49,853 nucleotides of DNA from a virus, in IMG/VR virus record IMGVR_UViG_3300005577_000009, positions 1 to 49,853 of that record; one strand, 5' to 3'. Below, in pieces: positions 1-6,658 of the stretch (position 1 is the stretch's first letter; each line of letters begins with the position of its first letter). A program made the position numbers and the translations under genes. The notes beneath the pieces are model-generated. The model did no database searches. It had not been told where the DNA came from and was given only the letters and a program-made list of their open reading frames with translations.

Positions 1-90
1 GCCTGTTTAGTTATCGATCTGGATTAAGCGTGGTAAGCCCGCAGATCCAATCGACTTCGTGTGGCTCGAGATCGAACCACTCGCCATTCA
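1..90. repeat. Terminal direct repeat, left copy
   Basis: The first 90 bases are identical to the last 90 (49764-49853). This is what a circular molecule looks like when an assembler reads across the join, or what a terminally redundant phage genome gives. The repeat cuts through the 3' half of the gene at 11-442 and has no special structure of its own, which favours an assembly overlap over a true fixed-end repeat. Confidence 0.95.
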
Positions 91-442
91 TTCGACAGTG
101 TGCGAACGCGCGGTGTAAGTAGTTTTCAGCCCAGACCATATCACTGGTAGGAATCGAGTGAATAAGGCGCGTTTTGAATGGGAGTTGAAGAAATGATCGC
201 ATGCGACTCGGGATGTCCCTCGACTTCCCGATCTTATAGACACCATTGCCACCGACAAGGTAGATATAGCCAGGTTGGGCGATACACTGCATGGGTGCTG
301 GCATTTTCTCCAGCTTCCCAATGAACCGCGCAATGCGCGGATCGTCCGCGTGGCTCGCCATGAATCGTGCGCCGTCGTCACTCCAGCCAATCGATCGCAT
401 CGTGCGAACGAGCGCGTTCTTGGACTTCCGATCTCTCGACAT
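11..442 (-). CDS. GIY-YIG-like protein, T5orf172/MUG113 type
   Basis: A 143-aa protein with the pattern of the T5orf172/MUG113 branch of the GIY-YIG superfamily: GYIYLV at residues 58-63, VYKIGKS at 68-74, an Arg near 80, the AENYLH helix with Glu106, and GEWF at 120-123. Family members are small phage and host proteins assumed to be nucleases or DNA-binding proteins; the function here is inferred. The ATG is preceded by AAGGGG. A TATAAT -10 lies upstream on the minus strand (483-478), so the gene probably has its own promoter. Downstream a strong hairpin crosses the contig join (49727-49768). As a lone phage gene with its own promoter and terminator it looks like a moron. Confidence 0.75.
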   Translation of the reverse strand: MSRDRKSKNALVRTMRSIGWSDDGARFMASHADDPRIARFIGKLEKMPAPMQCIAQPGYIYLVGGNGVYKIGKSRDIPSRMRSFLQLPFKTRLIHSIPTSDMVWAENYLHRAFAHCRMNGEWFDLEPHEVDWICGLTTLNPDR

Positions 443-594
443 TTCGCACCCCTTTTCTGTTCTTAATTGCTGGCTTCATTATATCCGAAAAGACGTGCTA
501 AAAACGGCAGTTTAAAGCATTGTAATGCGGTAAATGCAGTGAGATACGCCGGCGGTCGAGGCCGGCAGCGGGCGGGCGTGCAAGGCCACGGAGG
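443..594. promoter_or_regulatory. Intergenic stretch with promoter for the GIY-YIG-like gene
   Basis: The minus strand carries TATAAT at 483-478 without a convincing -35. A near-palindrome GCATTGTAATGC lies at about 518-529; a similar element (GCATTACAATGC) lies beside the HNH gene promoter near 21902. A GCCGGC...GCCGGC dyad at about 550-566 may terminate the upstream leftward operon. No gene is seen here. Confidence 0.5.
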
Positions 595-1434
595 TCAGGG
601 GCTGACGGCGTGGTCAGCGGCGGATCGTCGCGTAAACACTGCGCCTGGCGCGCGGCCGACTAGATGCCAGCCATCCTTTGGCCAATCGTCATTCATCGGC
701 ACGTTGCGATCGGTTGGTACGATCCAGCCATCAAGTGCCGATTCGGGAATAAAGCGATTGCCGTAGCGCATGGCCGGCAACCAGCCCTTATCGATCCATT
801 GGCCAACCGTGTCACGATCGACATTGTAGCGCTGGGCAATCACAGCATGCGCTAACAGCGGATCTTCGTCCGCGCGCAGCTCCTGCGCCCACTCCCTCAG
901 CGCCAGATCGGGAATGCGATCGGGCTGCCACGCAATCCAGTAGGTAGGGTTTTCCAGGAACGCCGTCAGGTTGTCCCACGTAATGCGCCAAAGCGGCCGG
1001 CGCGCGCCGGCATCCGACGCCTTGAGCCAGCCACGCCGAATCCAGCTACTGACCGTTTTGCTACAGCGCACCCCAAGGTGCGCTGCCACTTCCCGCGCGC
1101 TCAAGGTCGCTTTGGTCGTCGTGATCAACACCCCGATCCGTTTGCAGCGCAGCCGGATACTGGTTTCCGTGCGCTTCAGGCGCTTTGCAATGGCCGCATA
1201 GGCAATGCCTTGCTCGACGAGGTCGATCAGGCGAATGGTTTCCTTGGTGCTCCAGCGCCTGAATAGCGGCCGCGCTCGCTTGGGTGCGAGTCCTGCGCGA
1301 AGCAGCTTGCGGCGGGTCGCTTCGATATTCGAGGGTTTCAGTCCAAGTTCACGGGCAATGACACTGGGGCCGACGCCGGCGATCGTCATTGCTTCGATCT
1401 GCGCATGCTGCGCAGTGGTAAGTCGGCTAGGCAT
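595..1434 (-). CDS. Multi-helix-turn-helix DNA-binding protein
   Basis: About 279 aa from the ATG at 1434, which has AGGTG six to seven bases upstream and overlaps the stop of the preceding gene by 8 bases. Several DNA-binding modules are visible in order: an N-terminal HTH (LTTAQHAQIEAMTIAGVGPS), a Myb/SANT-like segment (RRWSTKETIRLIDL...), a first excisionase/MerR-like helix pair (LSAREVAAHLGV...WIRRGWLKA) and a second one near the C terminus (AQRYNVDRDTVGQWIDKGWL). Serial modules of this kind occur in phage regulators and small terminase- or excisionase-like proteins. It lies beside the integrase but is transcribed away from it, so a role in excision or regulation is possible but not shown. 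Confidence 0.7.
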   Translation of the reverse strand: MPSRLTTAQHAQIEAMTIAGVGPSVIARELGLKPSNIEATRRKLLRAGLAPKRARPLFRRWSTKETIRLIDLVEQGIAYAAIAKRLKRTETSIRLRCKRIGVLITTTKATLSAREVAAHLGVRCSKTVSSWIRRGWLKASDAGARRPLWRITWDNLTAFLENPTYWIAWQPDRIPDLALREWAQELRADEDPLLAHAVIAQRYNVDRDTVGQWIDKGWLPAMRYGNRFIPESALDGWIVPTDRNVPMNDDWPKDGWHLVGRAPGAVFTRRSAADHAVSP

Positions 1435-1747
1435 CACGTTCACCTAGCGCCAGCACCCGCTCGGCGTAGGCGCGCAGGCGAACGGGATCGGCCTGCTGGG
1501 GTTGCTTGAGCAGCCATCCGGGCAACTCATCACTCGTCAGCGGCGCATCTTCCCAGCCGCGCGGCCTGCGTATCTCGTCTTTGTGGCGCGCTTCGACAAG
1601 CAGCACCAGGTCAGCCGCGCCATTTTCAGCCGGCAGTTCGATCGGCAGCCGCGCGCCAGCGCAGTAGCCGGCGTGATACATCGCCAGCAGCATATCGCCC
1701 AGACCAGTTTCGATCCGGCGGTTGATCAGGTCTTGTAGTGCGTCCAT
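1427..1747 (-). CDS. Small protein of unknown function
   Basis: A 106-aa protein starting MDALQDLINRRIETG. The start at 1747 is chosen because GGAGG stands at the right distance and the ATG overlaps the stop of the upstream gene as ATGA, a clear sign of translational coupling. The longer in-frame extension upstream is Arg/Ala-rich and reads like a shadow of the neighbouring gene. No known domain is recognised. It sits between two coupled genes in the leftward operon of the integrase region. Confidence 0.75.
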   Translation of the reverse strand: MDALQDLINRRIETGLGDMLLAMYHAGYCAGARLPIELPAENGAADLVLLVEARHKDEIRRPRGWEDAPLTSDELPGWLLKQPQQADPVRLRAYAERVLALGERDA

Positions 1748-1995
1748 CAGTCGCCTCCCTGCGCGAACCGGCGCACCTGCGGCTGCGAGCGCGGGTCGGG
1801 CGCACTGAGCATGCGCGGCGGGCCGGACTGAGCAAGAAGGCGTTCTGCGCGCTCCTGAGACCACAATCGTGCAAGCTCCCGGTGAATGTCCGGCAATCTA
1901 GCGCGCTCGGCACCGGTCAGCTCGTCTTTGTCGAGCAAGGCTCTTTCCTCGCTGTACAGGCGGACGATCCGCCCGAATGTCGTGGTAGAATGCAT
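1747..1995 (-). CDS. Small charged protein, first gene of leftward operon
   Basis: An 82-aa, mostly helical, charged protein (MHSTTTFGRIVRLYSEERAL...). AAAGGAG lies just upstream of the ATG. It is the first gene of a three-gene coupled unit (1995 to 595) and is preceded by a hairpin leader. No family is recognised. Confidence 0.7.
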   Translation of the reverse strand: MHSTTTFGRIVRLYSEERALLDKDELTGAERARLPDIHRELARLWSQERAERLLAQSGPPRMLSAPDPRSQPQVRRFAQGGD

Positions 1996-2016
1996 TCGTT
2001 GCTCCTTTCGAGATTG

Positions 2017-2092
2017 GGGCAGAGCGCACGTACACCGCGCTCTGCCCTGTGCTTTGCCTGGATTTACACTACCATTTCATCAAAGCCTCCTT
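2017..2092 (-). promoter_or_regulatory. Leader with hairpin and three-codon mini-ORF
   Basis: Upstream of the leftward operon the minus strand reads AAGGAGG (2092-2086), then ATG AAA TGG TAG (2080-2069), an extended -10-like TGGTAGTGT, and then a perfect 11-bp hairpin GGGCAGAGCGC/GCGCTCTGCCC (2017-2027 with 2037-2047). This is a divergent control region between the leftward operon and the integrase. The mini-ORF has a full Shine-Dalgarno sequence, but whether it is transcribed is unknown. Confidence 0.45.
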
Positions 2093-2223
2093 ACAGTGTC
2101 ACCGCGAGGCGAGCCACGGCCCGCGCGGCTGAGTCATAGCCACGTTGCTATGGCCCAAGCGCCCGAGTCGTCGCGTTTACTCTCTGAGCGGAATTGCCGC
2201 TCTGGGAGCTAGTGGAGGTATTG

Positions 2224-3150
2224 GTGGAACTGGAGACCAAAACAGGGGTAAGCACGCAGCTGGCCACGTCGCCAGCCATCCTGGGGACGCTGGAGAGTTT
2301 CAGCGCGAGCTTAGCTGGGCGCAAGGTGCGGCCGCGCACGATCGCAACCTACCTGAAGGTTGTGACACGGTTTGCGCTGTGGTTGGGCGACGAGTCGGCC
2401 ATCGCTGATGTGAGCGCTGATAGCATCGGGCGCTATCAGATCACGCGCGGCGAACTGGCGGCGGCGACGATCGCCAAAGACTTGAGCGGCATTCGCGCCT
2501 ACTGCCGCTGGTGTTTGCGCGCGAAACTGCGGGGCGATGATCCGACACTGGATCTGGAGTGGCCCAAGCGCACCGAGCCGGTGCCAAGGTTCCTGAAAGC
2601 GCGTGAGTTGCGCTTGCTCGAAAGCATCCTCGATCGGCCACTACCGGTGCTCAACGTGAAAAAGCGCCATGTGCTGTTTCGCCACAATCGCGCGATCTTG
2701 CTGATGCTGTACTGCGGACTCAGATCCTCAGAGGTGCCAGATCTCGACTGGAAGGACGTGGATCTGGACGAAGAGACACTGATCGTCAGGGACGGCAAGG
2801 GCGGCAAGGATCGGGCGCTGCCGATTCATAGTCGCGTGCTGGCCAATTTGGCCGAGACGCCTGAGGACAAGCAAATAGGCGCGGTGTGTGGACACCTCGA
2901 CGGCACAAAGATGCGCAACACCAGCATGCCACACATCTTCAGTGAACGTTATCTGAAAAGCTTTGGACTCGACATTTCGGCACACATGCTGCGCCACACC
3001 TTCGCGATCCAATTGCTCCGCGCCGGCGCGGACATTCGCCAGATCCAGCTGCTGCTGGGCCACGCGAGCTTAGAGACAACCCAGCGCTATCTTGCTTTAG
3101 ACTTCGATGATAAGAAGCGCGCGATCGACAAGCTCCCAGACCGGTTCTAG
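2224..3150 (+). CDS. int: Tyrosine recombinase / phage integrase
   Basis: A XerC/D-like site-specific recombinase that would insert the phage at attB and, with an excisionase, remove it. The start is taken as GTG at 2224 because GGAGG is at 2214-2218; reading could begin at TTG 2194. Counting from 2194, an N-terminal SAM-like core-binding domain spans about residues 30-115 and the catalytic domain about 130-315. All catalytic residues are present: Arg177 (CGLRSSE), Lys in GKGGKDR (202/205), His264 and Arg267 (HMLRH), His290 (LLGHAS) and Tyr299 (TQRYLAL). It stands alone on the plus strand between divergent and unrelated genes, as usual for a temperate phage. Confidence 0.95.
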   Translation: MELETKTGVSTQLATSPAILGTLESFSASLAGRKVRPRTIATYLKVVTRFALWLGDESAIADVSADSIGRYQITRGELAAATIAKDLSGIRAYCRWCLRAKLRGDDPTLDLEWPKRTEPVPRFLKARELRLLESILDRPLPVLNVKKRHVLFRHNRAILLMLYCGLRSSEVPDLDWKDVDLDEETLIVRDGKGGKDRALPIHSRVLANLAETPEDKQIGAVCGHLDGTKMRNTSMPHIFSERYLKSFGLDISAHMLRHTFAIQLLRAGADIRQIQLLLGHASLETTQRYLALDFDDKKRAIDKLPDRF

Positions 3151-3181
3151 CCGCCCCAGGAGCAGCGGATCGACACTCCCT

Positions 3182-3265
3182 GTTCCCCAGCCAAGGTTTC
3201 CTAGCCCTGATTGTGGAGGTTCTGACGAGGGAATCCGCGTTCCCCAGCCAGAAGTCCCTGATTGC
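3182..3265. repeat. Paired direct repeats downstream of int (candidate attP region)
   Basis: Two composite direct repeats follow the integrase stop: GTTCCCCAGCCA at 3182-3193 and 3240-3251, each followed by CCCTGATTG at 3205-3213 and 3257-3265. An imperfect dyad (GATCCCCG/CGGGGGTC) lies just beyond. Paired repeats beside an integrase gene are what arm-type binding sites around attP look like. The core cannot be fixed without the host junctions. Confidence 0.4.
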
Positions 3266-3336
3266 AATGCGATCCCCGGTTGCGATATCGGGGGTCGCGT
3301 GATTCTCGCGCCGCTGCTCGAAAGGTTCCGCAAAGA

Positions 3337-3702
3337 ATGACAGATCAGGCGCAGCGTTTCAACTTTGTCGCCTATGGCTCACTCCTTGCTTTGCTCGGAG
3401 AGTTCGCCTCAGCTACGCAGATTCTTGTGACTGGCGTAGAAGTCAACGACAGCGTATCAATCACCGCGAGCATGCTGGTGTACGATGTTTTGATCAAAGC
3501 CGCAAGGCTCGTACCGGAGTACGGAGAGACAGCCGACTTTCGCAAGCAGCTGATTGAGATGCTTGAGTTGCATCGGCGGTACGCACAAGCGATTGATCTC
3601 GGCGGTGATCGCGCACAATGCCTGCGCGATATCCAGGAGGGTCAGTTAATTCTCGATCTCGCCTTCAAGCGAGTTGGCGAACGCCTCGGTATCCGGCAGT
3701 AG
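3337..3702 (+). CDS. Protein of unknown function
   Basis: A 121-aa helical protein beginning MTDQAQRFNFVAYGSLLALL. The ATG at 3337 is preferred over further upstream starts because the upstream extension overlaps the repeat region and is Arg-rich. The ribosome site is weak (AAAGG about 11 bases upstream). Its 3' end overlaps a convergent small gene by 57 bases. No family is recognised. Confidence 0.55.
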   Translation: MTDQAQRFNFVAYGSLLALLGEFASATQILVTGVEVNDSVSITASMLVYDVLIKAARLVPEYGETADFRKQLIEMLELHRRYAQAIDLGGDRAQCLRDIQEGQLILDLAFKRVGERLGIRQ

Positions 3703-3789
3703 TGCGGCCCAGGCCGCCGCTACCAGCGTTTCGATGCTTTCGGCAAATGCGCGGTACGCGGCAAGTATCTCGGCTAATTCTTTGTCCAT
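3646..3789 (-). CDS. Small convergent protein
   Basis: A 47-aa acidic, Ala-rich helical peptide (MDKELAEILAAYRAFAESIE...) with a very good ribosome site, AAGGAG, upstream of the ATG at 3789. It overlaps the 3' end of the plus-strand gene by 57 bases, so the two transcripts are complementary there. The function is unknown. Confidence 0.5.
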   Translation of the reverse strand: MDKELAEILAAYRAFAESIETLVAAAWAALLPDTEAFANSLEGEIEN

Positions 3790-4094
3790 TCCTAGCTCCT
3801 TGTTTTCAAAGTAATTCGCGCCGCCGAGCTGGGAACCTACCCCAGCAGGACTGGCCGGCAGCACGTTCTATGATCGAAACTCCCGACAAGCATGGCGGGA
3901 GAGTCCCGACAAAATACGCAGGAATGCGTACAAATGTTTGATGAATATATCGTAATATTCGTTTATCAACGTGCAAGTCCCGCGTTGCGCCACAAGTTCG
4001 ATCCGCCAGCGCGGGAGGCGACAAACATTCAGTGATGGCCTAGCTCGACATCCCACCCCGTACCGTGGGCACATCGCACCACGGAGGGGAAACG
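3790..4094. other. Non-coding AT-rich stretch before the lipoprotein gene
   Basis: No gene is seen. The stretch has repeated TCCCGACAA elements near 3882-3915, a CTCCCG/CGGGAG dyad, and an AT-rich imperfect dyad at about 3940-3975 (GAATAT...ATATTC with TTGAT/ATCAA outside). It is lower in GC than its neighbours and could hold the promoter of the lipoprotein gene. Confidence 0.4.
4034..4045. repeat. 12-bp direct repeat, left copy, flanking lipoprotein gene
   Basis: GATGGCCTAGCT here is repeated exactly at 4654-4665. The two copies bracket the lipoprotein gene, one just upstream of its start and one just after its stop. Confidence 0.7.
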
Positions 4095-4646
4095 TTGAAA
4101 TACCTGGCAATCCTAGCGATCATGGCCGCGCTGCTCGTCAGCTGCGGCGGCGACCCGCCGATTGTGCCGGCCTTTGCGCCGCCGGCGACAGCGCAGCCGA
4201 CAGCAGTGGCACTGAAAGACATTGACCTTGAGCCGTTACTGGTACAGGCCGGCGACTTGCCATCGGGCATGAGTGCCGCGCAAGTAAAAGATACGGCACC
4301 GCTTGGAATGAAAGAGTACCCGATCGCCACGAAGGCGATTGACCAGCGCTTCCAGCGGGGGAATAAAACAGTCGGTGGAGTCGTTGTGTTGCTCTATGAA
4401 CAGCAGGCCGATCTCAACCAAGCGGCGGCGTTGGCGATCAAGCTGGACAAGTACAGCGAAGTGCTCTCTGATGTCGGTACGCAGGCAAAATTGTTTCTCG
4501 GCACCGATGCCTTCCCAGTGCGAGGCGTCACGTTTGTTCGGTGTCGCGCAGTCGTTGATGTCACCATGAGCGAAGTTGACACGAGCGAGGTCACCGCGTA
4601 CGCCAAGCGGCTCGATAAGCGACTTCAGTCTGTTATCTGTCCCTAG
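4095..4646 (+). CDS. Exported lipoprotein
   Basis: A 183-aa protein starting at TTG 4095, chosen because GGAGGGG stands five bases upstream and the signal peptide then begins at once (LKYLAILAIMAALLVSC). The lipobox LVSC followed by Gly-Gly-Asp predicts lipidation and surface or membrane anchoring. The rest is a soluble domain of about 150 residues with no recognised family. Phage-encoded lipoproteins are often expressed from the prophage and block superinfection or alter the host surface; that role is inferred. The gene is flanked by identical 12-bp direct repeats and lies next to the repressor, consistent with a lysogenic-conversion moron. Confidence 0.75.
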   Translation: MKYLAILAIMAALLVSCGGDPPIVPAFAPPATAQPTAVALKDIDLEPLLVQAGDLPSGMSAAQVKDTAPLGMKEYPIATKAIDQRFQRGNKTVGGVVVLLYEQQADLNQAAALAIKLDKYSEVLSDVGTQAKLFLGTDAFPVRGVTFVRCRAVVDVTMSEVDTSEVTAYAKRLDKRLQSVICP

Positions 4647-4653
4647 TTTCATA

Positions 4654-4665
4654 GATGGCCTAGCT
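4654..4665. repeat. 12-bp direct repeat, right copy
   Basis: The second copy of GATGGCCTAGCT, 8 bases after the lipoprotein stop codon. Shortly after it an extended -10-like TGGTATAGC (4673-4681) is followed by the hairpins at 4701-4800. Confidence 0.7.
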
Positions 4666-4700
4666 TTCGTCGTGGTATAGCGAAGATGGCGATGGTCGTA

Positions 4701-4800
4701 GGCTTTGCCGATGTCTTAGCAGGTAGAGGCAAAGCCGAATCACTACACCGCCGGGTTCATGCAGCTGCTAAACGGTTGGCTGCATGGCCCGGCGGTGTAG
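4701..4800. terminator. Two hairpins between lipoprotein and repressor genes
   Basis: The first hairpin is GGCTTTGCC/GGCAAAGCC (4701-4709 with 4728-4736). The second is larger: CTACACCGCCGGG/CCCGGCGGTGTAG (4743-4755 with 4788-4800) continued by CATGCAGC/GCTGCATG (4758-4765 with 4779-4786). They separate convergent genes and probably end both transcripts, although no long T run follows. The stop codon of the repressor gene lies inside the loop of the second hairpin. Confidence 0.65.
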
Positions 4801-5061
4801 TTGTGTGCCCATTTTAGCACCGGAATCGTCCTCTGGCTTCGAGTCATCAAAGAGCGCGTTGACACCAACGCCAAGCGCCTGAGCGATCGCGGTCAACACC
4901 GCAAGATCAACCTCTTTTAGCGGCCGCCCATCCGCGCTGCCGTCCCGCGAGTTGTACCAGTACCGCCGAACGCTTTGCATACCCACCCGCGCCTGCTTTT
5001 GCAGTTGCGACATGTTCATGCCCTGCGACTCGGCGATTTCGCGTACCTTCAGCTTTGCCAT
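4768..5061 (-). CDS. Cro/C1-type repressor
   Basis: A 97-aa XRE-family DNA-binding protein. The helix-turn-helix spans about residues 5-70: VREIAESQGMNMSQLQKQA, the recognition region VGMQSVRRYWYNSRDG, and a final helix LTAIAQALGVGVNALF. There is no peptidase-type C-terminal domain, so induction would not be by LexA-like self-cleavage. The gene starts about 30 bp from a perfect TTGACA-17-TATAGT promoter and is divergent from the early operon, the standard position of a lysogeny repressor. Its natural operator would be the nested dyad at 5093-5161. The last few codons run into a hairpin. Confidence 0.85.
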   Translation of the reverse strand: MAKLKVREIAESQGMNMSQLQKQARVGMQSVRRYWYNSRDGSADGRPLKEVDLAVLTAIAQALGVGVNALFDDSKPEDDSGAKMGTQLHRRAMQPTV

Positions 5062-5090
5062 CTCTACCTCCGTTATCAGTGAACGTGACC

Positions 5091-5163
5091 ACTATACACC
5101 CAAAGAATAACCCTGTCAAGAGGTATTTTGGTACTTGACAGATATATCTTTTGGGTGTATACT
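5091..5163. promoter_or_regulatory. Mirror-image divergent promoters and operator (lysis-lysogeny switch)
   Basis: Rightward promoter: -35 TTGACA at 5135-5140, 17-base spacer, -10 TATACT at 5158-5163. Leftward promoter: -35 TTGACA at 5119-5114, 17-base spacer, -10 TATAGT at 5096-5091. Two nested inverted repeats share the centre 5127: TATACACCCAAA/TTTGGGTGTATA (5093-5104 with 5150-5161) and CTGTCAAG/CTTGACAG (5113-5120 with 5134-5141). The outer arms overlap both -10 boxes and the inner arms both -35 boxes, so a protein bound to either arm pair would affect both promoters. Confidence 0.9.
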
Positions 5164-5202
5164 ACCTTCAGTTAGCAAGTACATCACGAAAGCCGCACCG
5201 CA

Positions 5203-5409
5203 ATGACCACCCAGCAGCACAACGCAATCGCCAACGTCGAAGCCCAGCACGAGGCCCAGCGCTTCCAGGCCGAGCAGGCCGGTCGCGAAGTCGCCGAGCT
5301 GGATGCCTACAGTGTTCTGCTGGCGATCGAAGTGAAGCTGAGCGAAGGCCGGATTGACGAGGCTCGCGCGATGGCTGCTGAATACCGCAAGAGCAAGAAA
5401 GGAAACTGA
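5203..5409 (+). CDS. Small early protein
   Basis: A 68-aa charged helical protein (MTTQQHNAIANVEAQHEAQR...), the first gene behind the rightward switch promoter, with a leader of about 33 bases. Its position is that of a Cro-like or other early regulator, but no helix-turn-helix is visible. The function is unknown. Confidence 0.65.
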   Translation: MTTQQHNAIANVEAQHEAQRFQAEQAGREVAELDAYSVLLAIEVKLSEGRIDEARAMAAEYRKSKKGN

Positions 5410-5410
5410 G

Positions 5411-5611
5411 ATGCAAGTCAACTTTTACTACAGCGACGAACTCACGAACGACACTGAGGGCAACCTGGTTCAGCTCTGCCGCACGTGCGCAAAGGCCAAT
5501 GTTGATAAAGCGGAGTGGGCCAGCCGGGGCGACGAAGAGTGCATCTGCGAACTGTGCGAAGCCTGCAACGACCCCGATCGCAAGGCGCATCTTGATCAGC
5601 TATTCGGCTAA
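5411..5611 (+). CDS. Small cysteine-rich early protein
   Basis: A 66-aa acidic protein with a CRTC pair near residue 24 and a C-x-C-x2-C-x2-C cluster (CICELCEAC) near residue 50, suggesting bound zinc. It starts one base after the preceding stop, with AGGAA upstream. No family is identified. Confidence 0.65.
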   Translation: MQVNFYYSDELTNDTEGNLVQLCRTCAKANVDKAEWASRGDEECICELCEACNDPDRKAHLDQLFG

Positions 5612-5640
5612 TCCGAACTAATCCGACAAAGGACACCACA

Positions 5641-6033
5641 ATGCAGACCGACATCCTCCTACCCCGCACCACCGACATCATCGAGCGCGCGCTGGATATC
5701 CGCAGTATCGCCGTCCACCGCAATGACGAGCCGACCGTTCGCCAGCTCGATCGCCTGATGGAGAAGCTGCCATTCGCGCGCATGTCCTGGGACTTGGGCA
5801 CGCTCGCGGTCGATAGCCCAAGCGGCGGCCGCTACCGCATCACCCGCGCGGGGTGCAATTGCCTGAACGGGCGGAAGAGCGACAAGCGGCAATGCTGGCA
5901 TGTGTGCCTGTTCGAGCTTATTTTAGACATGTTCGACACTGCCGTCGAGACCGCTGACATCGAGGCCGAGCTAGCGAGCCGCCCGCTGGGCCAGCGCATC
6001 GCCAGCGCGCGGGCACACTACGCTTATCTGTGA
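5641..6033 (+). CDS. SWIM-type zinc-finger protein
   Basis: A 130-aa protein whose centre has the SWIM signature C-x-C-x(n)-C-x-H (CNC...QCWH, about residues 78-92) after a beta-rich segment ending RYRITRAG. SWIM domains bind DNA or protein and occur in recombination-linked proteins and transposases. This is a stand-alone copy in the early operon; a role in DNA metabolism is inferred. The start follows AAGGACACCACA. Confidence 0.65.
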   Translation: MQTDILLPRTTDIIERALDIRSIAVHRNDEPTVRQLDRLMEKLPFARMSWDLGTLAVDSPSGGRYRITRAGCNCLNGRKSDKRQCWHVCLFELILDMFDTAVETADIEAELASRPLGQRIASARAHYAYL

Positions 6034-6291
6034 TACTCACCGCGTGCGCGGCTGGTCGCTGTAGCCATAGCCAAGCAGTTGAAGGATGCTTGCCACCGCG
6101 CATACCCACTATACCAGGACTGAGGGACGAGGACTGAGAGGGGGTGGTAGGCTATCAAATGGTTTTGTGACGAGACTGCGCCCCTGGGCGGCGGCGACAT
6201 CGCCCCAGGCGGCCCGATCGATAACCCCAACGCTGACTAACGACTAATGACTGATGACTGACGAACGATTGAAACGGAGGAACCTACGACC
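6034..6291. other. Non-coding gap in the early operon
   Basis: No gene is seen. The gap has degenerate direct repeats of the type GGACTGAG/GACTGATGACTGA and ends with a good ribosome site (GGAGG) for the next gene. The dyads seen here are imperfect. Confidence 0.4.
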
Positions 6292-6558
6292 ATGAGCAGA
6301 TCGACCAAGGCCCACCTGACTGCACAGCACGCGAAGCTAATCGCCGCCATCAATCGCGGCGTCGGCGATATTCGCAGCCTCCAGGCCGCCGCTGGCTACA
6401 GCTCGACATCGGTGGTCAAGTCGCAGCTAAAGGTGCTGGAGGCGCGCGGCGAGGTGGTGTTGCTGCGCCATGGCAACCAAGAGAAGGTCTACACGGGTCG
6501 CGAGTTCGCACGGGCATGGGACGCTGCCTGTCAGCTCGCGGGGAATCCAGACGCCTAA
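6292..6558 (+). CDS. Winged helix DNA-binding protein
   Basis: An 88-aa protein with a LexA/MarR-like winged helix layout: helices around residues 8-22 and 27-35, a recognition helix in SSTSVVKSQLKVLEARG, and a wing GEVVLLRHGNQEKVYT. It probably acts as a transcription regulator of the early region. A 13-bp perfect inverted repeat lies 13 bases behind its stop and is a candidate operator. The start is preceded by GGAGG. Confidence 0.7.
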   Translation: MSRSTKAHLTAQHAKLIAAINRGVGDIRSLQAAAGYSSTSVVKSQLKVLEARGEVVLLRHGNQEKVYTGREFARAWDAACQLAGNPDA

Positions 6559-6570
6559 ACCACAAAAGAG

Positions 6571-6604
6571 TGCAGAATTTGTAGTTTGAATTACAAATTC
6601 TGCA
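6571..6604. promoter_or_regulatory. 13-bp perfect inverted repeat, operator or attenuator
   Basis: TGCAGAATTTGTA (6571-6583) and TACAAATTCTGCA (6592-6604) are separated by 8 bases. It is AT-rich in a GC-rich genome and no T run follows, so an operator is more likely than a terminator. A TACAAT -10-like box follows at 6626-6631, ahead of the gene at 6659. Confidence 0.55.
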
Positions 6605-6658
6605 ATCATTATCTGCAATCTGCACTACAATTCAGCTATCATCGAAAGGCCAACTGCC

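Noticed and set aside
1-90. Biological fixed terminal repeat (T7-like)
   Set aside because: It begins and ends within a gene without any cohesive or packaging signal; a circular assembly overlap is simpler. Not excluded.
3151-3336. tRNA 3' end as attachment core
   Set aside because: CCCCAGCCA looked tRNA-like, but no T-arm or acceptor pairing could be formed.
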